64,000 nucleotides of DNA from Clostridia bacterium (GCA_017508975.1 JAFWQU010000008.1:38367-102366), one strand, 5' to 3'; positions 49,808 to 58,568 are shown, numbered from the stretch's first letter. Made by a program: numbers and translations. The notes: generated from the letters alone by a model not told the origin.

Positions 49808-50844
49808 GGCATCACCTCCAGGGCGTAGTCCGAGGTCTGCTGCAGGATTGCGTTCATCTCGTCGATCATCTCCGCGTCGCGCAGGCTGAACTTGAACTCC
49901 ACGCGGCGGGAGGCGTCCTTGTTCTCGGTCACGCCGTCGCTGTAGTAGACCAGGTCCGAGGAGGAGCGCCCCTTCGCGGTGAGAATCCGCTCCAGGGTCG
50001 CGCGCTGCTGGCCGGTCACCATGTTCAGGCAGGAGATCGACACGGCAAGGGCGCGGTTCTGGCTCAGCCGGAGGTTCTTGATGTAGTCGCCGGAGGAGTC
50101 CGTGTGGCCCTCGATGATGATCTCGCCCAGATAGTCGCTGTACTCCGGCCGCAGCAGCACGCTCAGGTACACCGGCAGGAAGCGCCGGAGCAGCGCCTGT
50201 CCCGCCTCGCTGATCTCATAGGAGCCGGTCTGGAACATGACCGTGCTCTCGAGGGTGATGTTGCCGTTGGCGTCGATGGTCGCGGAGAGGTTGTTCGCCT
50301 GGAGCGCCGCGGAGAGCTCCGCCACGATCTCCGAGCGGATGCCCACCATGGTGTTCAGCTCCCGCGTCTTGGCGGCGAACTGCGACTGCTGCCGCGCCAA
50401 CTGCGTCTGCAGCGCGACCAGCTCCTGCCGCTGGTTCGCCAGGGCCTGCTGGTTCGCGAGAAGAATCATATTCTGCTGGTCCAGCTCCGCCTGCTTGGCG
50501 TCCAGGTCCAGCCGCAGCTGGCTCAGCTCCTGGTCCTTGATCTCCAGCTGTCCCTGCTGGATGATCAGGAGGCCGGCCTTCTCGTTGAGCTCCGCCTGCT
50601 TGGCGCTGAGCTGGATCTGCACGCTGACCAGCTGGGCCTCCTTCTGGTCCAGCTGCAGCCGCAGGGTGTCCAGCTCCTGCTGCCGGGTCTGCACGAGCTC
50701 GTTATAGCGGTAGAGGTTCAGCGTCAGGAACAGCACGAAAACCAGCACCAGGGCCGCCATGATGTCTGAATAACTGATCCAGTAGGAGCCGCCGCCGCCG
50801 CGCCCGGCCCGGCGGTTGTGCACATGCTGCCGGGCCATGCTCAA
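49804..50844 (-). CDS. MotB/ZorB-like OmpA-domain protein
   Basis: 346 residues. The N-terminal basic tail is followed by one TM preceded by ISYSDIMAAL; the Asp at about residue 27 is placed like the proton-carrying Asp of MotB/ZorB. A long Gln-rich coiled coil spans about 50-165. A C-terminal OmpA-like peptidoglycan-binding domain includes IIIEGHTDSSGDYIKNLRLSQNRA near 242-265. It would form the plug and wall anchor of a proton-driven complex with the overlapping upstream MotA/ZorA-like protein. No flagellar genes lie nearby. ZorB or another non-flagellar stator are the main readings. Confidence 0.88.
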   Translation of the reverse strand: MSMARQHVHNRRAGRGGGGSYWISYSDIMAALVLVFVLFLTLNLYRYNELVQTRQQELDTLRLQLDQKEAQLVSVQIQLSAKQAELNEKAGLLIIQQGQLEIKDQELSQLRLDLDAKQAELDQQNMILLANQQALANQRQELVALQTQLARQQSQFAAKTRELNTMVGIRSEIVAELSAALQANNLSATIDANGNITLESTVMFQTGSYEISEAGQALLRRFLPVYLSVLLRPEYSDYLGEIIIEGHTDSSGDYIKNLRLSQNRALAVSISCLNMVTGQQRATLERILTAKGRSSSDLVYYSDGVTENKDASRRVEFKFSLRDAEMIDEMNAILQQTSDYALEVMP

Positions 50845-52349
50845 GCCCCCTCGCCCTGTTTGCCGCCTTCAAGGGTCTGCTTGATGCCCTGCACGGTCGT
50901 CTGCATGCCGCTGAGGGCCTCCGCGGTGCCGCCGTCGGTGCCGTCCGCCGGCAGGGACGCCGCGCGCTCGGAGAACATCCGCGTCATCTCGTTCATTCCC
51001 TGCTGGAAGCCGGTCAGGGACTGGGAGATCTCGCCGACACTCTTCGTGAACGCGGTGCAGCTGGCGGCCAGGCCGTCGCTGACGGCGCGGAGCTGCTTCG
51101 CGTCCTCCTCCGCCGATCCGCGCATGGCGGTGATCGCCTCGCCGCTCTCCTTGCCGAACTTTGAGACGGCCGTGCTCAGGCTCTCCTGGTGGAGTTTCAG
51201 CTCCGAGATCAGCACCGTCTGGTCCTTCGCGGCGGCCTGCATGCTCTCCAGCAGGCTCATCGCGCTCTTCTCAAAGCCCTCATCCCGCTGCCGGGCGACG
51301 GTCAGTTCCTTGATGTACTTCTCAAACTGCTGGATGATGTCGGTGGAGACCTTGTGCAGCTGCGTCACGTCGCCGGTGATGGACTGCGCGGCGGTCAGCG
51401 TGGCGCTGACCCGCTCCAGGGAGACCTTCTCGTGCGCGTTGACCTCGCTCAGCGTGCGGCCCAGTTCCAGAAACTGGTTGTTCAGGGAGGCGTTCATGTG
51501 CTCGAGGAAGACCTCGACGATGCGCTGCATGCCCTGAATCTGCGCCTGGGTGGCGCCCATGAGGAACTTATCCATCGAGGCAGCCACCGGGTGCATCGCC
51601 CGGCCCACCGCCAGCTCAATCGAAGCCGCCATCCGGCCGGAGACCGTCTCGGTCACCTCGCCCAGCAGGCGGTTGCGGTCCTGGTTCTGGCAGATCAGCT
51701 GCACGTCGTTGTCCAGCGGCCGCTGCATGGCCAGCTGGGTGAAGCTCTCCACGAAGTCGTCGATCGCCCGGTAGCTGGAGCCCTGGGCGATGCGGTTGAG
51801 CATGTTGAACACCAGCGAGCAGCTGACGCCGGCCACCGAGGTGCCGAAGGCGAAGCGCATGCCGTTGATCAGCGTCTGGATGCCGTCCATCATGGTCTCG
51901 GTGCTGCTGGTGTTGAGGCCCGCGAGGCCCTGGGTCATGCCCATGAAGGTGCCCAGGATGCCCAGGGAGGTCAGCAGGCTCGGAATCAGCTCCGCCAGCT
52001 GCGCGTTTCCTGGCCCGTGGGTCACCGTGTCGTCGTTGATGTAGTCCTCCACCGCGCAGGGCAGCCCGCGCCGGTCCAGCTGCTCCGCGTTCTGCAGGAA
52101 GCGCAGCCAGCAGCCCTTCAGCCGCTTGCCCATAAAGCGCGGCTCCTGCCAGACCGGGCGGTCCACCTGCTCCCCGGCGTGGTCCTGCAGCCGCCGGATA
52201 GCCCGGCGCATCGACCGCGTGGTGTTCCACAGCGGAAGCAGGCACCTGAAAAGTCCGATCAGCGTCACCGCCGCGATGGCCGCATAGACCACCCAGTCGA
52301 TCACGGACGCGGGCATCATCCCGACGAGCTTATCCCATACCGCTTTCAC
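50841..52349 (-). CDS. MotA/TolQ/ExbB-family proton channel, ZorA-like
   Basis: 502 residues, GTG start with AAGGAGG 8 bp upstream. One TM near 18-40 is followed by a cytoplasmic segment, then TM pairs with LIPSLLTSLGILGTFMGMTQGL near 128-149 and FGTSVAGVSCSLVFNML near 167-183, characteristic of MotA/TolQ/ExbB channels. The last about 300 residues are a long helical tail with repeated Leu/Gln/Ser helices, as in ZorA of Zorya phage-defence systems rather than flagellar MotA. It overlaps the ZorB-like gene by 4 bp. The known Zorya partners ZorC, ZorD or ZorE are not adjacent. A generic TolQ-like role is the alternative. Confidence 0.87.
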   Translation of the reverse strand: MKAVWDKLVGMMPASVIDWVVYAAIAAVTLIGLFRCLLPLWNTTRSMRRAIRRLQDHAGEQVDRPVWQEPRFMGKRLKGCWLRFLQNAEQLDRRGLPCAVEDYINDDTVTHGPGNAQLAELIPSLLTSLGILGTFMGMTQGLAGLNTSSTETMMDGIQTLINGMRFAFGTSVAGVSCSLVFNMLNRIAQGSSYRAIDDFVESFTQLAMQRPLDNDVQLICQNQDRNRLLGEVTETVSGRMAASIELAVGRAMHPVAASMDKFLMGATQAQIQGMQRIVEVFLEHMNASLNNQFLELGRTLSEVNAHEKVSLERVSATLTAAQSITGDVTQLHKVSTDIIQQFEKYIKELTVARQRDEGFEKSAMSLLESMQAAAKDQTVLISELKLHQESLSTAVSKFGKESGEAITAMRGSAEEDAKQLRAVSDGLAASCTAFTKSVGEISQSLTGFQQGMNEMTRMFSERAASLPADGTDGGTAEALSGMQTTVQGIKQTLEGGKQGEGA

Positions 52350-52385
52350 AGCGCCAGCCTCCTTCGGCAGTCGATTCTCGGAGAT

Positions 52386-52414
52386 ATTCTACACGAAATT
52401 TTCTCGATTGTCCA
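52386..52414 (-). promoter_or_regulatory. Promoter of the ZorA/ZorB-like operon
   Basis: On the minus strand TGGACA (52414-52409), 17-bp spacer, TAGAAT (52391-52386). Confidence 0.75.
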
Positions 52415-52422
52415 CAGTTATT

Positions 52423-52448
52423 TGTAACAATATTGTAATGACTGTAAA
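52423..52448. promoter_or_regulatory. WalR-like box between divergent promoters
   Basis: TGTAAC-N5-TGTAAT (52423-52439) matches the WalR consensus TGTWAH-N5-TGTWAH, with a third TGTAAA at 52443-52448. It lies just upstream of the motor-operon -35 and about 20 bp upstream of the xpt -35, a good activator position for either. Confidence 0.6.
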
Positions 52449-52468
52449 TATTTCGACATGCCCTGCCC

Positions 52469-52497
52469 TTGCAATCCGCCCCGGCATTTCTTATAAT
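52469..52497 (+). promoter_or_regulatory. Promoter of xpt
   Basis: TTGCAA (52469-52474), 17-bp spacer, TATAAT (52492-52497). The leader is short and shows no purine riboswitch. Confidence 0.85.
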
Positions 52498-52540
52498 GTC
52501 AGCAGTCATAAACCCCATAAACAGGAGGACGGATGCAGCC

Positions 52541-53131
52541 ATGAAAGAATTGATTGAAGCGATTCAGAACCGCGGCGTGGGAATCGGCCGGGACGTGGTC
52601 AAGGTGGACAGTTTCCTGAACCACCGGATTGACGTGGCACTGGCCACGCGCATTGGGCAGGAGATCGCCGCCGCCTTCAAGGACGACGGGGTGGAGTGCA
52701 TTCTGACCGTCGAGGCCAGCGGCATCGCGGTCGCCCTCACCACCGCGCAGGCGCTGGGCAATATCCCGGTGGTGTTCGCCAAGAAGGGCGATCCCCGCAA
52801 CGTGAGCGCCGACGTCTACACCGCGCAGGTCTACTCTTTCACCCATCAGACGAGCTCCACCATCCGCGTCGACCGCTCCTATATCACGGAGGGCATGCGG
52901 GTGCTGATCGTCGACGATTTCCTGGCCAACGGCGAGGCGATCGACGGCCTGATGAGCATCCTCCGGCAGGCCCGCGCGGAACTCGTGGGCGCGGCGGTTT
53001 GCGTGGAGAAGGGCTTCCAGGAGGGCGGCAAGCGCCTGCGCGCGCAGGGCGTCCGCGTTCTCTCCCTCGCCACCGTGGATGCCATCCGCGATGGTCAGAT
53101 CATCCTGCGTCCGGAGGAGCCCCGGGCCTGA
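52541..53131 (+). CDS. xpt: Xanthine phosphoribosyltransferase
   Basis: Salvages xanthine to XMP with PRPP in the cytoplasm. The 196 residues match Firmicute Xpt: DSFLNHRIDV, ILTVEASGIAVA near residue 48, VVFAKK, YTAQVYSFTHQT and the PRPP-binding VLIVDDFLANGEAIDG near 126. AGGAGG is 12 bp before ATG 52541, a slightly long spacing. Unlike many Firmicute xpt genes it is not preceded by a purine riboswitch and is not paired with a permease here. Confidence 0.94.
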   Translation: MKELIEAIQNRGVGIGRDVVKVDSFLNHRIDVALATRIGQEIAAAFKDDGVECILTVEASGIAVALTTAQALGNIPVVFAKKGDPRNVSADVYTAQVYSFTHQTSSTIRVDRSYITEGMRVLIVDDFLANGEAIDGLMSILRQARAELVGAAVCVEKGFQEGGKRLRAQGVRVLSLATVDAIRDGQIILRPEEPRA

Positions 53132-53196
53132 AAAATTTCACCCGTTTTTCAAATAAATTCGAACCGCTCTCCGGCATGAAACGGATGGCCGCGGAC

Positions 53197-53225
53197 TGGA
53201 CAAAAATTCCATCCTGTGCTAAACT
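53197..53225 (+). promoter_or_regulatory. Promoter of the Mgl-type transporter operon
   Basis: TGGACA (53197-53202), 17-bp spacer, TAAACT (53220-53225). Confidence 0.7.
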
Positions 53226-53277
53226 GAAACCAGACAGCACGGGAAGTCCGTGCGGATTTGTGAAGGAGGAATGTCCC

Positions 53278-54294
53278 ATGAAGAAGTTTCTCGCGATCCT
53301 GATGGCCGCGCTGATGATGATCAGCATGTTCGCCGTTGCCGGTGCTGAGGACGTCAAGACCTACAAGGTCGGCGTCGCCATCTACCAGTACACCGACAAC
53401 TTCATGACCCTGTACCGCAATGAGATCGAGGCCTATTTCAAGACCCTCGAGACCGACACCGTGAAGTACGAGCTGACCTTCGCCGACGGCAAGAACGACA
53501 TGGCGGAGCAGACCAACCAGATCCGCAACTTCATCACCCAGGGCATGAACGTCATCATCCTGAACCTGGTTCAGACATCCTCTGCGGACGCGGTCATCGA
53601 TGAGATCGTGGAAGCGGGCATCCCGCTGGTTCTGATCAACCGTGAGCCCCTGGCCTATGACGCCGACGGCAACACCATCGACGAGGCCTATGAAGGCATC
53701 CTGAACAACCCGACCGTCTGCTACGTGGGCGCGGACGCCCGCCAGAGCGGCACCTTCCAGGGCAAGATGGTCGCTGATCTGCCGAACCATGGCGACATCA
53801 ACGGCGACGGCGTCATCTCCTACATCATGATCGAGGGCGACCCCGAGAACATCGACGCCCAGTATCGCACCGAGTTCTCCGTCAAGGCTCTGACCGACGC
53901 GGGCTACGAAGTGAAGTGCCTGGACGACCAGGTCGGCAACTGGGACCAGACCAAGGGCCAGGAGCTGTGCGCCAACGCGCTGACCTCCTTCGGCTACGAC
54001 ATTGAGGTCGTGTTCTGCAACAACGACGCCATGGCGCTGGGCGCCGCCACCGCCATCACCACCGCGGGCCGCGTGGTGGGCGAGGACATCTATCTGCTGG
54101 GTGTGGACGCGCTGGAGGAGGCCGTACAGCTGGTGAGGGAAGGCGAGATGACCGGCACCGTGCTGAACGACCACATCGGCCAGTCCCATGCTGCGGTTGA
54201 CGTGGCTGTGAAGCTGCTCAACGGCGAAGCCATCGAGAACTATTACTGGGTTGACTACGTGATGGTCAATCAGGAGTACGTGAACGCCCAGTAA
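53278..54294 (+). CDS. mglB: Galactose/glucose ABC transporter substrate-binding protein
   Basis: Extracellular sugar-binding protein of 338 residues with signal peptide (AILMAALMMISMFAVAGAED). No lipobox Cys is visible, unusual for a Gram-positive binding protein. The type-1 periplasmic fold motifs match MglB: KVGVAIYQYTDNFM, TNQIRNFITQGMNVIILN, VLINREP. DINGDGVISY near residue 180 aligns with the Ca2+-binding loop of the E. coli galactose-binding protein. AAGGAGG precedes ATG 53278. An attenuator-like terminator follows it. Confidence 0.92.
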   Translation: MKKFLAILMAALMMISMFAVAGAEDVKTYKVGVAIYQYTDNFMTLYRNEIEAYFKTLETDTVKYELTFADGKNDMAEQTNQIRNFITQGMNVIILNLVQTSSADAVIDEIVEAGIPLVLINREPLAYDADGNTIDEAYEGILNNPTVCYVGADARQSGTFQGKMVADLPNHGDINGDGVISYIMIEGDPENIDAQYRTEFSVKALTDAGYEVKCLDDQVGNWDQTKGQELCANALTSFGYDIEVVFCNNDAMALGAATAITTAGRVVGEDIYLLGVDALEEAVQLVREGEMTGTVLNDHIGQSHAAVDVAVKLLNGEAIENYYWVDYVMVNQEYVNAQ

Positions 54295-54317
54295 GCCTAT
54301 TCTGTAGGTGTGTCTGC

Positions 54318-54353
54318 GGCGGGCGGGTCCTCTCTGACCCGTCCGCCCTTTTA
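54318..54353 (+). terminator. Intra-operon terminator/attenuator after mglB
   Basis: GGCGGGCGGGTC pairs with GACCCGTCCGCC (one G-T wobble), then TTTTATT. Partial termination would give more binding protein than ATPase. Confidence 0.85.
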
Positions 54354-54410
54354 TTCCAGGCGCCGTCCTTCCGCGGCGCCTCATCCCGCAAGAGAGGGGG
54401 AAGAGCCGGA

Positions 54411-55922
54411 GTGTCTGAGTTTGTTCTGGAGATGACAGACGTCTCCAAATCCTTTCCCGGCGTCAAGGCGCTGGATCACGCACAGCTGCGCCTCCGTCCG
54501 GGCAAGGTGCACGCGCTCATGGGCGAAAACGGTGCCGGGAAATCCACATTGATGAAATGCATGTTCGGCATCTACAAGATGGATGAGGGGCAGATCCTGG
54601 TGGACGGTCAGCCCGTCACCATCCACGATCCCATGGAGGCCCTGAAGATGGGCATCGCCATGGTGCACCAGGAGCTGCAGCCCATTCCGGCCCGCACCGT
54701 GGGCGAGAACATCTTTCTGGGCCGCTATCCGCTCAAGAAGCTCCTGGGCTTTATCCCGACCGTCGACCACAAAAAAATGTACGCCGACACGGCGGAACTG
54801 CTCAAGAAGGTCCGCATGACCTTTGATCCCCGGCAGAAGGTGGGCGAGCTGAGCGTCTCCCAGATGCAGTCCGTGGAGATCGCCAAGGCCGTCTCCGCCA
54901 ACTGCCGCGTGCTGATCCTGGATGAGCCCACCTCGTCCCTGACCTCCAACGAGGTCGACGCCCTCTTCCGCATCATCGATGATCTGAAGGCCGAGAACGT
55001 CGCCGTCGTCTACATCTCCCACAAGATGGACGAGATCCTGCGCATCTCCGACGAGGTCACCATCATGCGCGACGGCCACTACATCGGCACCTGGGAGGCC
55101 TCGGAGCTGACCACCGACAAGATCATCACCCAGATGGTGGGCCGGCAGATGACCAACCTCTATCCCCCGCGGGAGAACGTGCCGGGCGAGACGGTGTTCG
55201 AGGTGCACGACTTCACCTCCATCAATCCCCGCTCCTTCCGCCATGTGAACTTCTCCCTGCGGCGCGGCGAAATCCTCGGCGTGGGCGGTCTGGTCGGCGC
55301 GCAGCGCACGGAGCTCATGGAAGGCCTCTTTGGCATCCGCTCCCACGTCTCCGGGCAGATCTTCTACGAGGGCCATGAGCTGAAGATCAGCCGCCCCAAG
55401 GACGCCATCGACCAGGGCATCGCCATGCTGACCGAGGACCGGCGCGGCAGCGGCATCATGGGCGTTCTCTCCGTGGCGGACAACATCTCCATCGCCTCCC
55501 TCAACCATTACCTCGACCACGGCATCGCGATCAATACCCGCAAGATCGAGAATCTGGTGCAGGAGAACGTGGCGAAGATGAACATCAAGACGCCCTCCTC
55601 CAAGACCCAGATCAAATCCCTCTCCGGCGGCAACCAGCAGAAGGTGCTCGTGGGGCGCTGGCTGGCCAACAACCCGGACGTGCTGATTCTGGACGAGCCG
55701 ACCCGCGGCATCGACGTGGGCGCCAAATACGAAATCTACTGCATCATCGCGGACCTGGCCAAACAGGGCAAGAGCATCATCATGATCTCCTCGGAGATGA
55801 GCGAGCTGATCGGCATGTCCGACCGGATCATGGTCATGTGCGACGGACGGGTCACCGGGTTTGTGGAGGGCGAGGAGGCCACGCAGGAGAACATCATGGC
55901 GCTCGCCACGCAGTTTGAATAA
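54411..55922 (+). CDS. mglA: Galactose/methylgalactoside ABC transporter ATPase
   Basis: 503 residues with two fused ABC domains. The first has Walker A GENGAGKST near residue 40, LSVSQMQSVEIAKAV signature and VLILDEPTSSL. The second, as usual in MglA/RbsA, has a degenerate Walker A (GGLVGAQRTEL) but a full LSGGNQQKV and ILDEPTRGID near 400-425. It energises uptake through the MglC permease encoded 16 bp downstream. Starts at GTG 54411 after AGAGGGGGAAG. Confidence 0.95.
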   Translation: MSEFVLEMTDVSKSFPGVKALDHAQLRLRPGKVHALMGENGAGKSTLMKCMFGIYKMDEGQILVDGQPVTIHDPMEALKMGIAMVHQELQPIPARTVGENIFLGRYPLKKLLGFIPTVDHKKMYADTAELLKKVRMTFDPRQKVGELSVSQMQSVEIAKAVSANCRVLILDEPTSSLTSNEVDALFRIIDDLKAENVAVVYISHKMDEILRISDEVTIMRDGHYIGTWEASELTTDKIITQMVGRQMTNLYPPRENVPGETVFEVHDFTSINPRSFRHVNFSLRRGEILGVGGLVGAQRTELMEGLFGIRSHVSGQIFYEGHELKISRPKDAIDQGIAMLTEDRRGSGIMGVLSVADNISIASLNHYLDHGIAINTRKIENLVQENVAKMNIKTPSSKTQIKSLSGGNQQKVLVGRWLANNPDVLILDEPTRGIDVGAKYEIYCIIADLAKQGKSIIMISSEMSELIGMSDRIMVMCDGRVTGFVEGEEATQENIMALATQFE

Positions 55923-55938
55923 GCAGGAGGAAATGGGT

Positions 55939-56973
55939 ATGCAGACACAGTCCAAAGAAACCGCCGCCAGACAGGTCTCCGCTGGCCAAAAAATCCTGAA
56001 ATTTATCACCGGCAACCCGATCGTCTTCCTGCTGCTGATCGCGGCGATCGTCGTGGGCGTCCTGAAGGACAACTTCTTCTCCTGGGCTAACCTGGCCAAC
56101 CTGATCAGCAATACCGCCGTCCGCTTTCTGATCGCGCTGGGCGTGTCCGGCTGTCTGATCACCAAGGGCACGGACCTGTCCGCCGGCCGTCAGGTAGGCT
56201 TCGCGGCGGTCGTGGCGGGCATCCTCTGCCAGCGCGGCGACTACACCGGCCGCCTGTGGAAGTGGGCGCCTGAGATGGACATCTCCATCGTGCTGGTCAT
56301 CGTCGTCGTGCTGGGTCTCGCCTGGGGCCTGATCAACGGCGTGATCGTCACCAAGCTCCATGTGCCGCCCTTCATCGCGACCCTGGGCACGCAGACCATC
56401 ATCTACGGCATCTCCCTGGTCATCTCCGACGCGCAGCCCATCGGCGGCTTCCAGAAGATCTACACCACGCTGATCAACGGCCGCATCGGCAACGTGCGCT
56501 CCTTCCATCTGCCGTATCTGCTCTTCGTGGCGCTGCTCTTCGGCCTGCTGTTCTACTTCATCTACAACTACACCCGCCACGGCAAGTACATGTACGCCAT
56601 CGGCGGCAACGACATCGCGGCGGAGGTCTCCGGCGTGAACACCACCGCCACCCTGATGCGCATCTACGCGGCGGCCGGCGTCATGTACGCCATCGCGGGC
56701 TATCTGCTGGCGGCTAAGTCCGGCGGCGCCTCGGCCTCCATGGGCCAGGGCTATGAGCTGGAGGCCATCGCGGGCTGCACCATCGGCGGCGTCTCCACCA
56801 CGGGCGGCATCGGCACCGTGCCGGGCATCCTGGTGGGCGTGCTGGTGTTCGAGCTGCTGAAGATCATCCTGCAGTTCCTGGGCGTCAACCCCTACTACAA
56901 CTACGTGGTACAGGGTCTGGTTATCGTACTGGCGGTCTCCCTCGACATCCGCAAGTACATCGCCAAGAAGTAA
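55939..56973 (+). CDS. mglC: Galactose/methylgalactoside ABC transporter permease
   Basis: 344-residue membrane permease with about nine to ten spans; LITKGTDLSAGRQVGFAAVVAG, PPFIATLGTQTIIYG, YAIGGNDIAAEVSGVN and GCTIGGVSTTGGIGT are typical MglC/RbsC-family loops. AGGAGG at 55925 fits ATG 55939 better than ATG 55933. It overlaps the next small gene by 1 bp. Confidence 0.95.
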   Translation: MQTQSKETAARQVSAGQKILKFITGNPIVFLLLIAAIVVGVLKDNFFSWANLANLISNTAVRFLIALGVSGCLITKGTDLSAGRQVGFAAVVAGILCQRGDYTGRLWKWAPEMDISIVLVIVVVLGLAWGLINGVIVTKLHVPPFIATLGTQTIIYGISLVISDAQPIGGFQKIYTTLINGRIGNVRSFHLPYLLFVALLFGLLFYFIYNYTRHGKYMYAIGGNDIAAEVSGVNTTATLMRIYAAAGVMYAIAGYLLAAKSGGASASMGQGYELEAIAGCTIGGVSTTGGIGTVPGILVGVLVFELLKIILQFLGVNPYYNYVVQGLVIVLAVSLDIRKYIAKK

Positions 56974-57230
56974 TGTCCGGCCCGGAGGACCTCGAGGCGC
57001 GGGAACGGCGGCTCGAGGAGCGCGAACGCGAGCTGGAGCGGCGGGAGAAGGCGCTGGAGGGAAAGCCCTTCTCCCAGGCCGTCCAGCGCAAGAAGGAACA
57101 GTGGTACGACAAGGTGACCCTCTCCGTGCGGCAGATGAACGTCATCATCGGCATCGTCTCCGCGCTGCTGGGCATCACCGTCGTGCTGATTATTCTCGAG
57201 GCCGCGGGGGTTTTCTCCATATGGGGATAA
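56973..57230 (+). CDS. Small coiled-coil membrane protein linked to mglC
   Basis: 85 residues: a highly charged helix (LEARERRLEERERELERREK) followed by one membrane span (IIGIVSALLGITVVLIILEAAGVF). Its ATG shares a base with the mglC stop (TAATG), so it is co-translated with the permease. I do not know a family; the structure suggests a membrane-tethered helix that could contact the transporter or its regulator. A strong terminator follows. Confidence 0.8.
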   Translation: MSGPEDLEARERRLEERERELERREKALEGKPFSQAVQRKKEQWYDKVTLSVRQMNVIIGIVSALLGITVVLIILEAAGVFSIWG

Positions 57231-57238
57231 AACTCCGC

Positions 57239-57289
57239 AAAACCCGGCTTGAACCCACCTTCGCGGGGTCCTCAAGGCTGGGTTTTTTA
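57239..57289 (+). terminator. Terminator of the Mgl operon
   Basis: AACCCGGCTTGA and TCAAGGCTGGGTT pair (a bulge and wobble) with an inner CCC/GGG hairpin, followed by TTTTTT. Confidence 0.88.
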
Positions 57290-57312
57290 TTGATCATTTG
57301 TTGCTCTTTTCG

Positions 57313-57341
57313 TTGACATTTGTTGGACATGGTGGTAAAAT
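57313..57341 (+). promoter_or_regulatory. Promoter of the ChvE/MmsAB-type transporter operon
   Basis: TTGACA (57313-57318), 17-bp spacer, TAAAAT (57336-57341); the -35 is perfect. Confidence 0.9.
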
Positions 57342-57421
57342 GAACATCAGCGACATGGGGATTGTCCCATGCGAGTCCGTTCGGGTTTTTTGCCCACAAC
57401 AATTGAGAAGGAGATGTTTCC

Positions 57422-58525
57422 ATGAAGAAGCTCATTTCCCTGCTGCTCGTTCTGGCGCTGTGCCTGAGCGTCGTGTCCTGCTTCGCGGAGGGCGCGGCCA
57501 AGAAGGTCGGCATCGCGATGCCCACCAAGTCCCTGGAGCGTTGGAATCGTGACGGCGCTTATCTGCAGGAACAGTTCGAGGCCGCCGGCTATGTGGTGGA
57601 GCTCCGCTACTCCGACAACGACATCGAGCAGCAGAACAACGACATTCAGGGCCTGATCGCCGATGATGTTGATCTGCTCATCATCACCGCCATCGACTCC
57701 GACTCCCTGTCCGTGACCCTGGAGGACGCCAAGGCCAAGGGCATCATGGTCATCGCCTATGACCGCCTGATCAACAACACCGACGCCCTCAGCTACTATG
57801 TGTCCTTCGACAACTACACCGTGGGCGTTCTGCAGGGCGCCTTCGTGAAGGACACCCTGGATCTGGACAACGCCGAGGGTCCCTTCAACATCGAGTTCAC
57901 CGCCGGCGATCCTGCCGACACCAACGCGGGCTACTTCTTCAACGGCGCGTTTGACACCCTGAAGCCCTACATCGATGCCGGCAAGCTGGTCATCGTGTCC
58001 GGCAAGACCACCTTCGCGCAGGTTGCGACCCCCGCCTGGTCCACCGACACCGCCCTGACCAACATGCAGAACACCCTGGCCTCCTACTACTCTGACGGCA
58101 CCATCCTGGACGTGGCGCTGTGCTCCAACGACTCCACCGCTCTGGGCGTGGCGCAGGCCATCACCTCCGACTATGCCGGCGGCAATGCCCCGATCGTGAC
58201 CGGCCAGGACGGCGACATCGCCAACCTGCGCAACATCGTGGACGGCATCCAGACCATGACCGTGTACAAGAACGTGGCTGAGGAAGCCGCCGTGACCCTG
58301 GAAGTGGCCATGGCTATCCTGGCGGGCCAGACCCCCGACGCCGGCCTGCTCGAGTCTCTGAGCGCCGAGGCTGCCTTCGACACCGAGACCTATGACAACG
58401 GCGTGTTCGTGGTGCCCTCCTATCTGCTGGTGCCCTACGTGATCACCGCCGACAACCTGCAGAAGCTGGTCGACATCGGTCTGTATCAGTGGGATGCGGA
58501 GCAGAAGTACCTCGAGGCCAAGTAA
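57422..58525 (+). CDS. chvE: ChvE-type multiple-monosaccharide-binding protein
   Basis: 367-residue extracellular binding protein with signal peptide (LLLVLALCLSVVSCFAEG); the Cys in VVSCFAE may act as a lipobox. It closely follows ChvE/XylF-type proteins: KVGIAMPTKSLERWNRDG, LRYSDNDIEQQNNDIQGLI, IAYDRLINNTD and VSFDNYTVGVLQG. ChvE proteins bind several aldoses (glucose, galactose, arabinose, xylose). GAGAAGGAGATG precedes ATG 57422. It sits first in an operon with a matching ATPase and permease. Confidence 0.92.
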   Translation: MKKLISLLLVLALCLSVVSCFAEGAAKKVGIAMPTKSLERWNRDGAYLQEQFEAAGYVVELRYSDNDIEQQNNDIQGLIADDVDLLIITAIDSDSLSVTLEDAKAKGIMVIAYDRLINNTDALSYYVSFDNYTVGVLQGAFVKDTLDLDNAEGPFNIEFTAGDPADTNAGYFFNGAFDTLKPYIDAGKLVIVSGKTTFAQVATPAWSTDTALTNMQNTLASYYSDGTILDVALCSNDSTALGVAQAITSDYAGGNAPIVTGQDGDIANLRNIVDGIQTMTVYKNVAEEAAVTLEVAMAILAGQTPDAGLLESLSAEAAFDTETYDNGVFVVPSYLLVPYVITADNLQKLVDIGLYQWDAEQKYLEAK

Positions 58526-58568
58526 TCCCTCCCCTGTGAAGGGTTGCCGAGCCTGATTCACAACAAAC

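Noticed and set aside
49376-52349. Complete Zorya defence system
   Set aside because: Only ZorA- and ZorB-like genes are present; no ZorC, ZorD helicase or ZorE nuclease is adjacent. Called a Zorya-like motor pair only.
52498-52540. Purine riboswitch before xpt
   Set aside because: The leader between promoter and start is only about 40 nt, too short for the aptamer.
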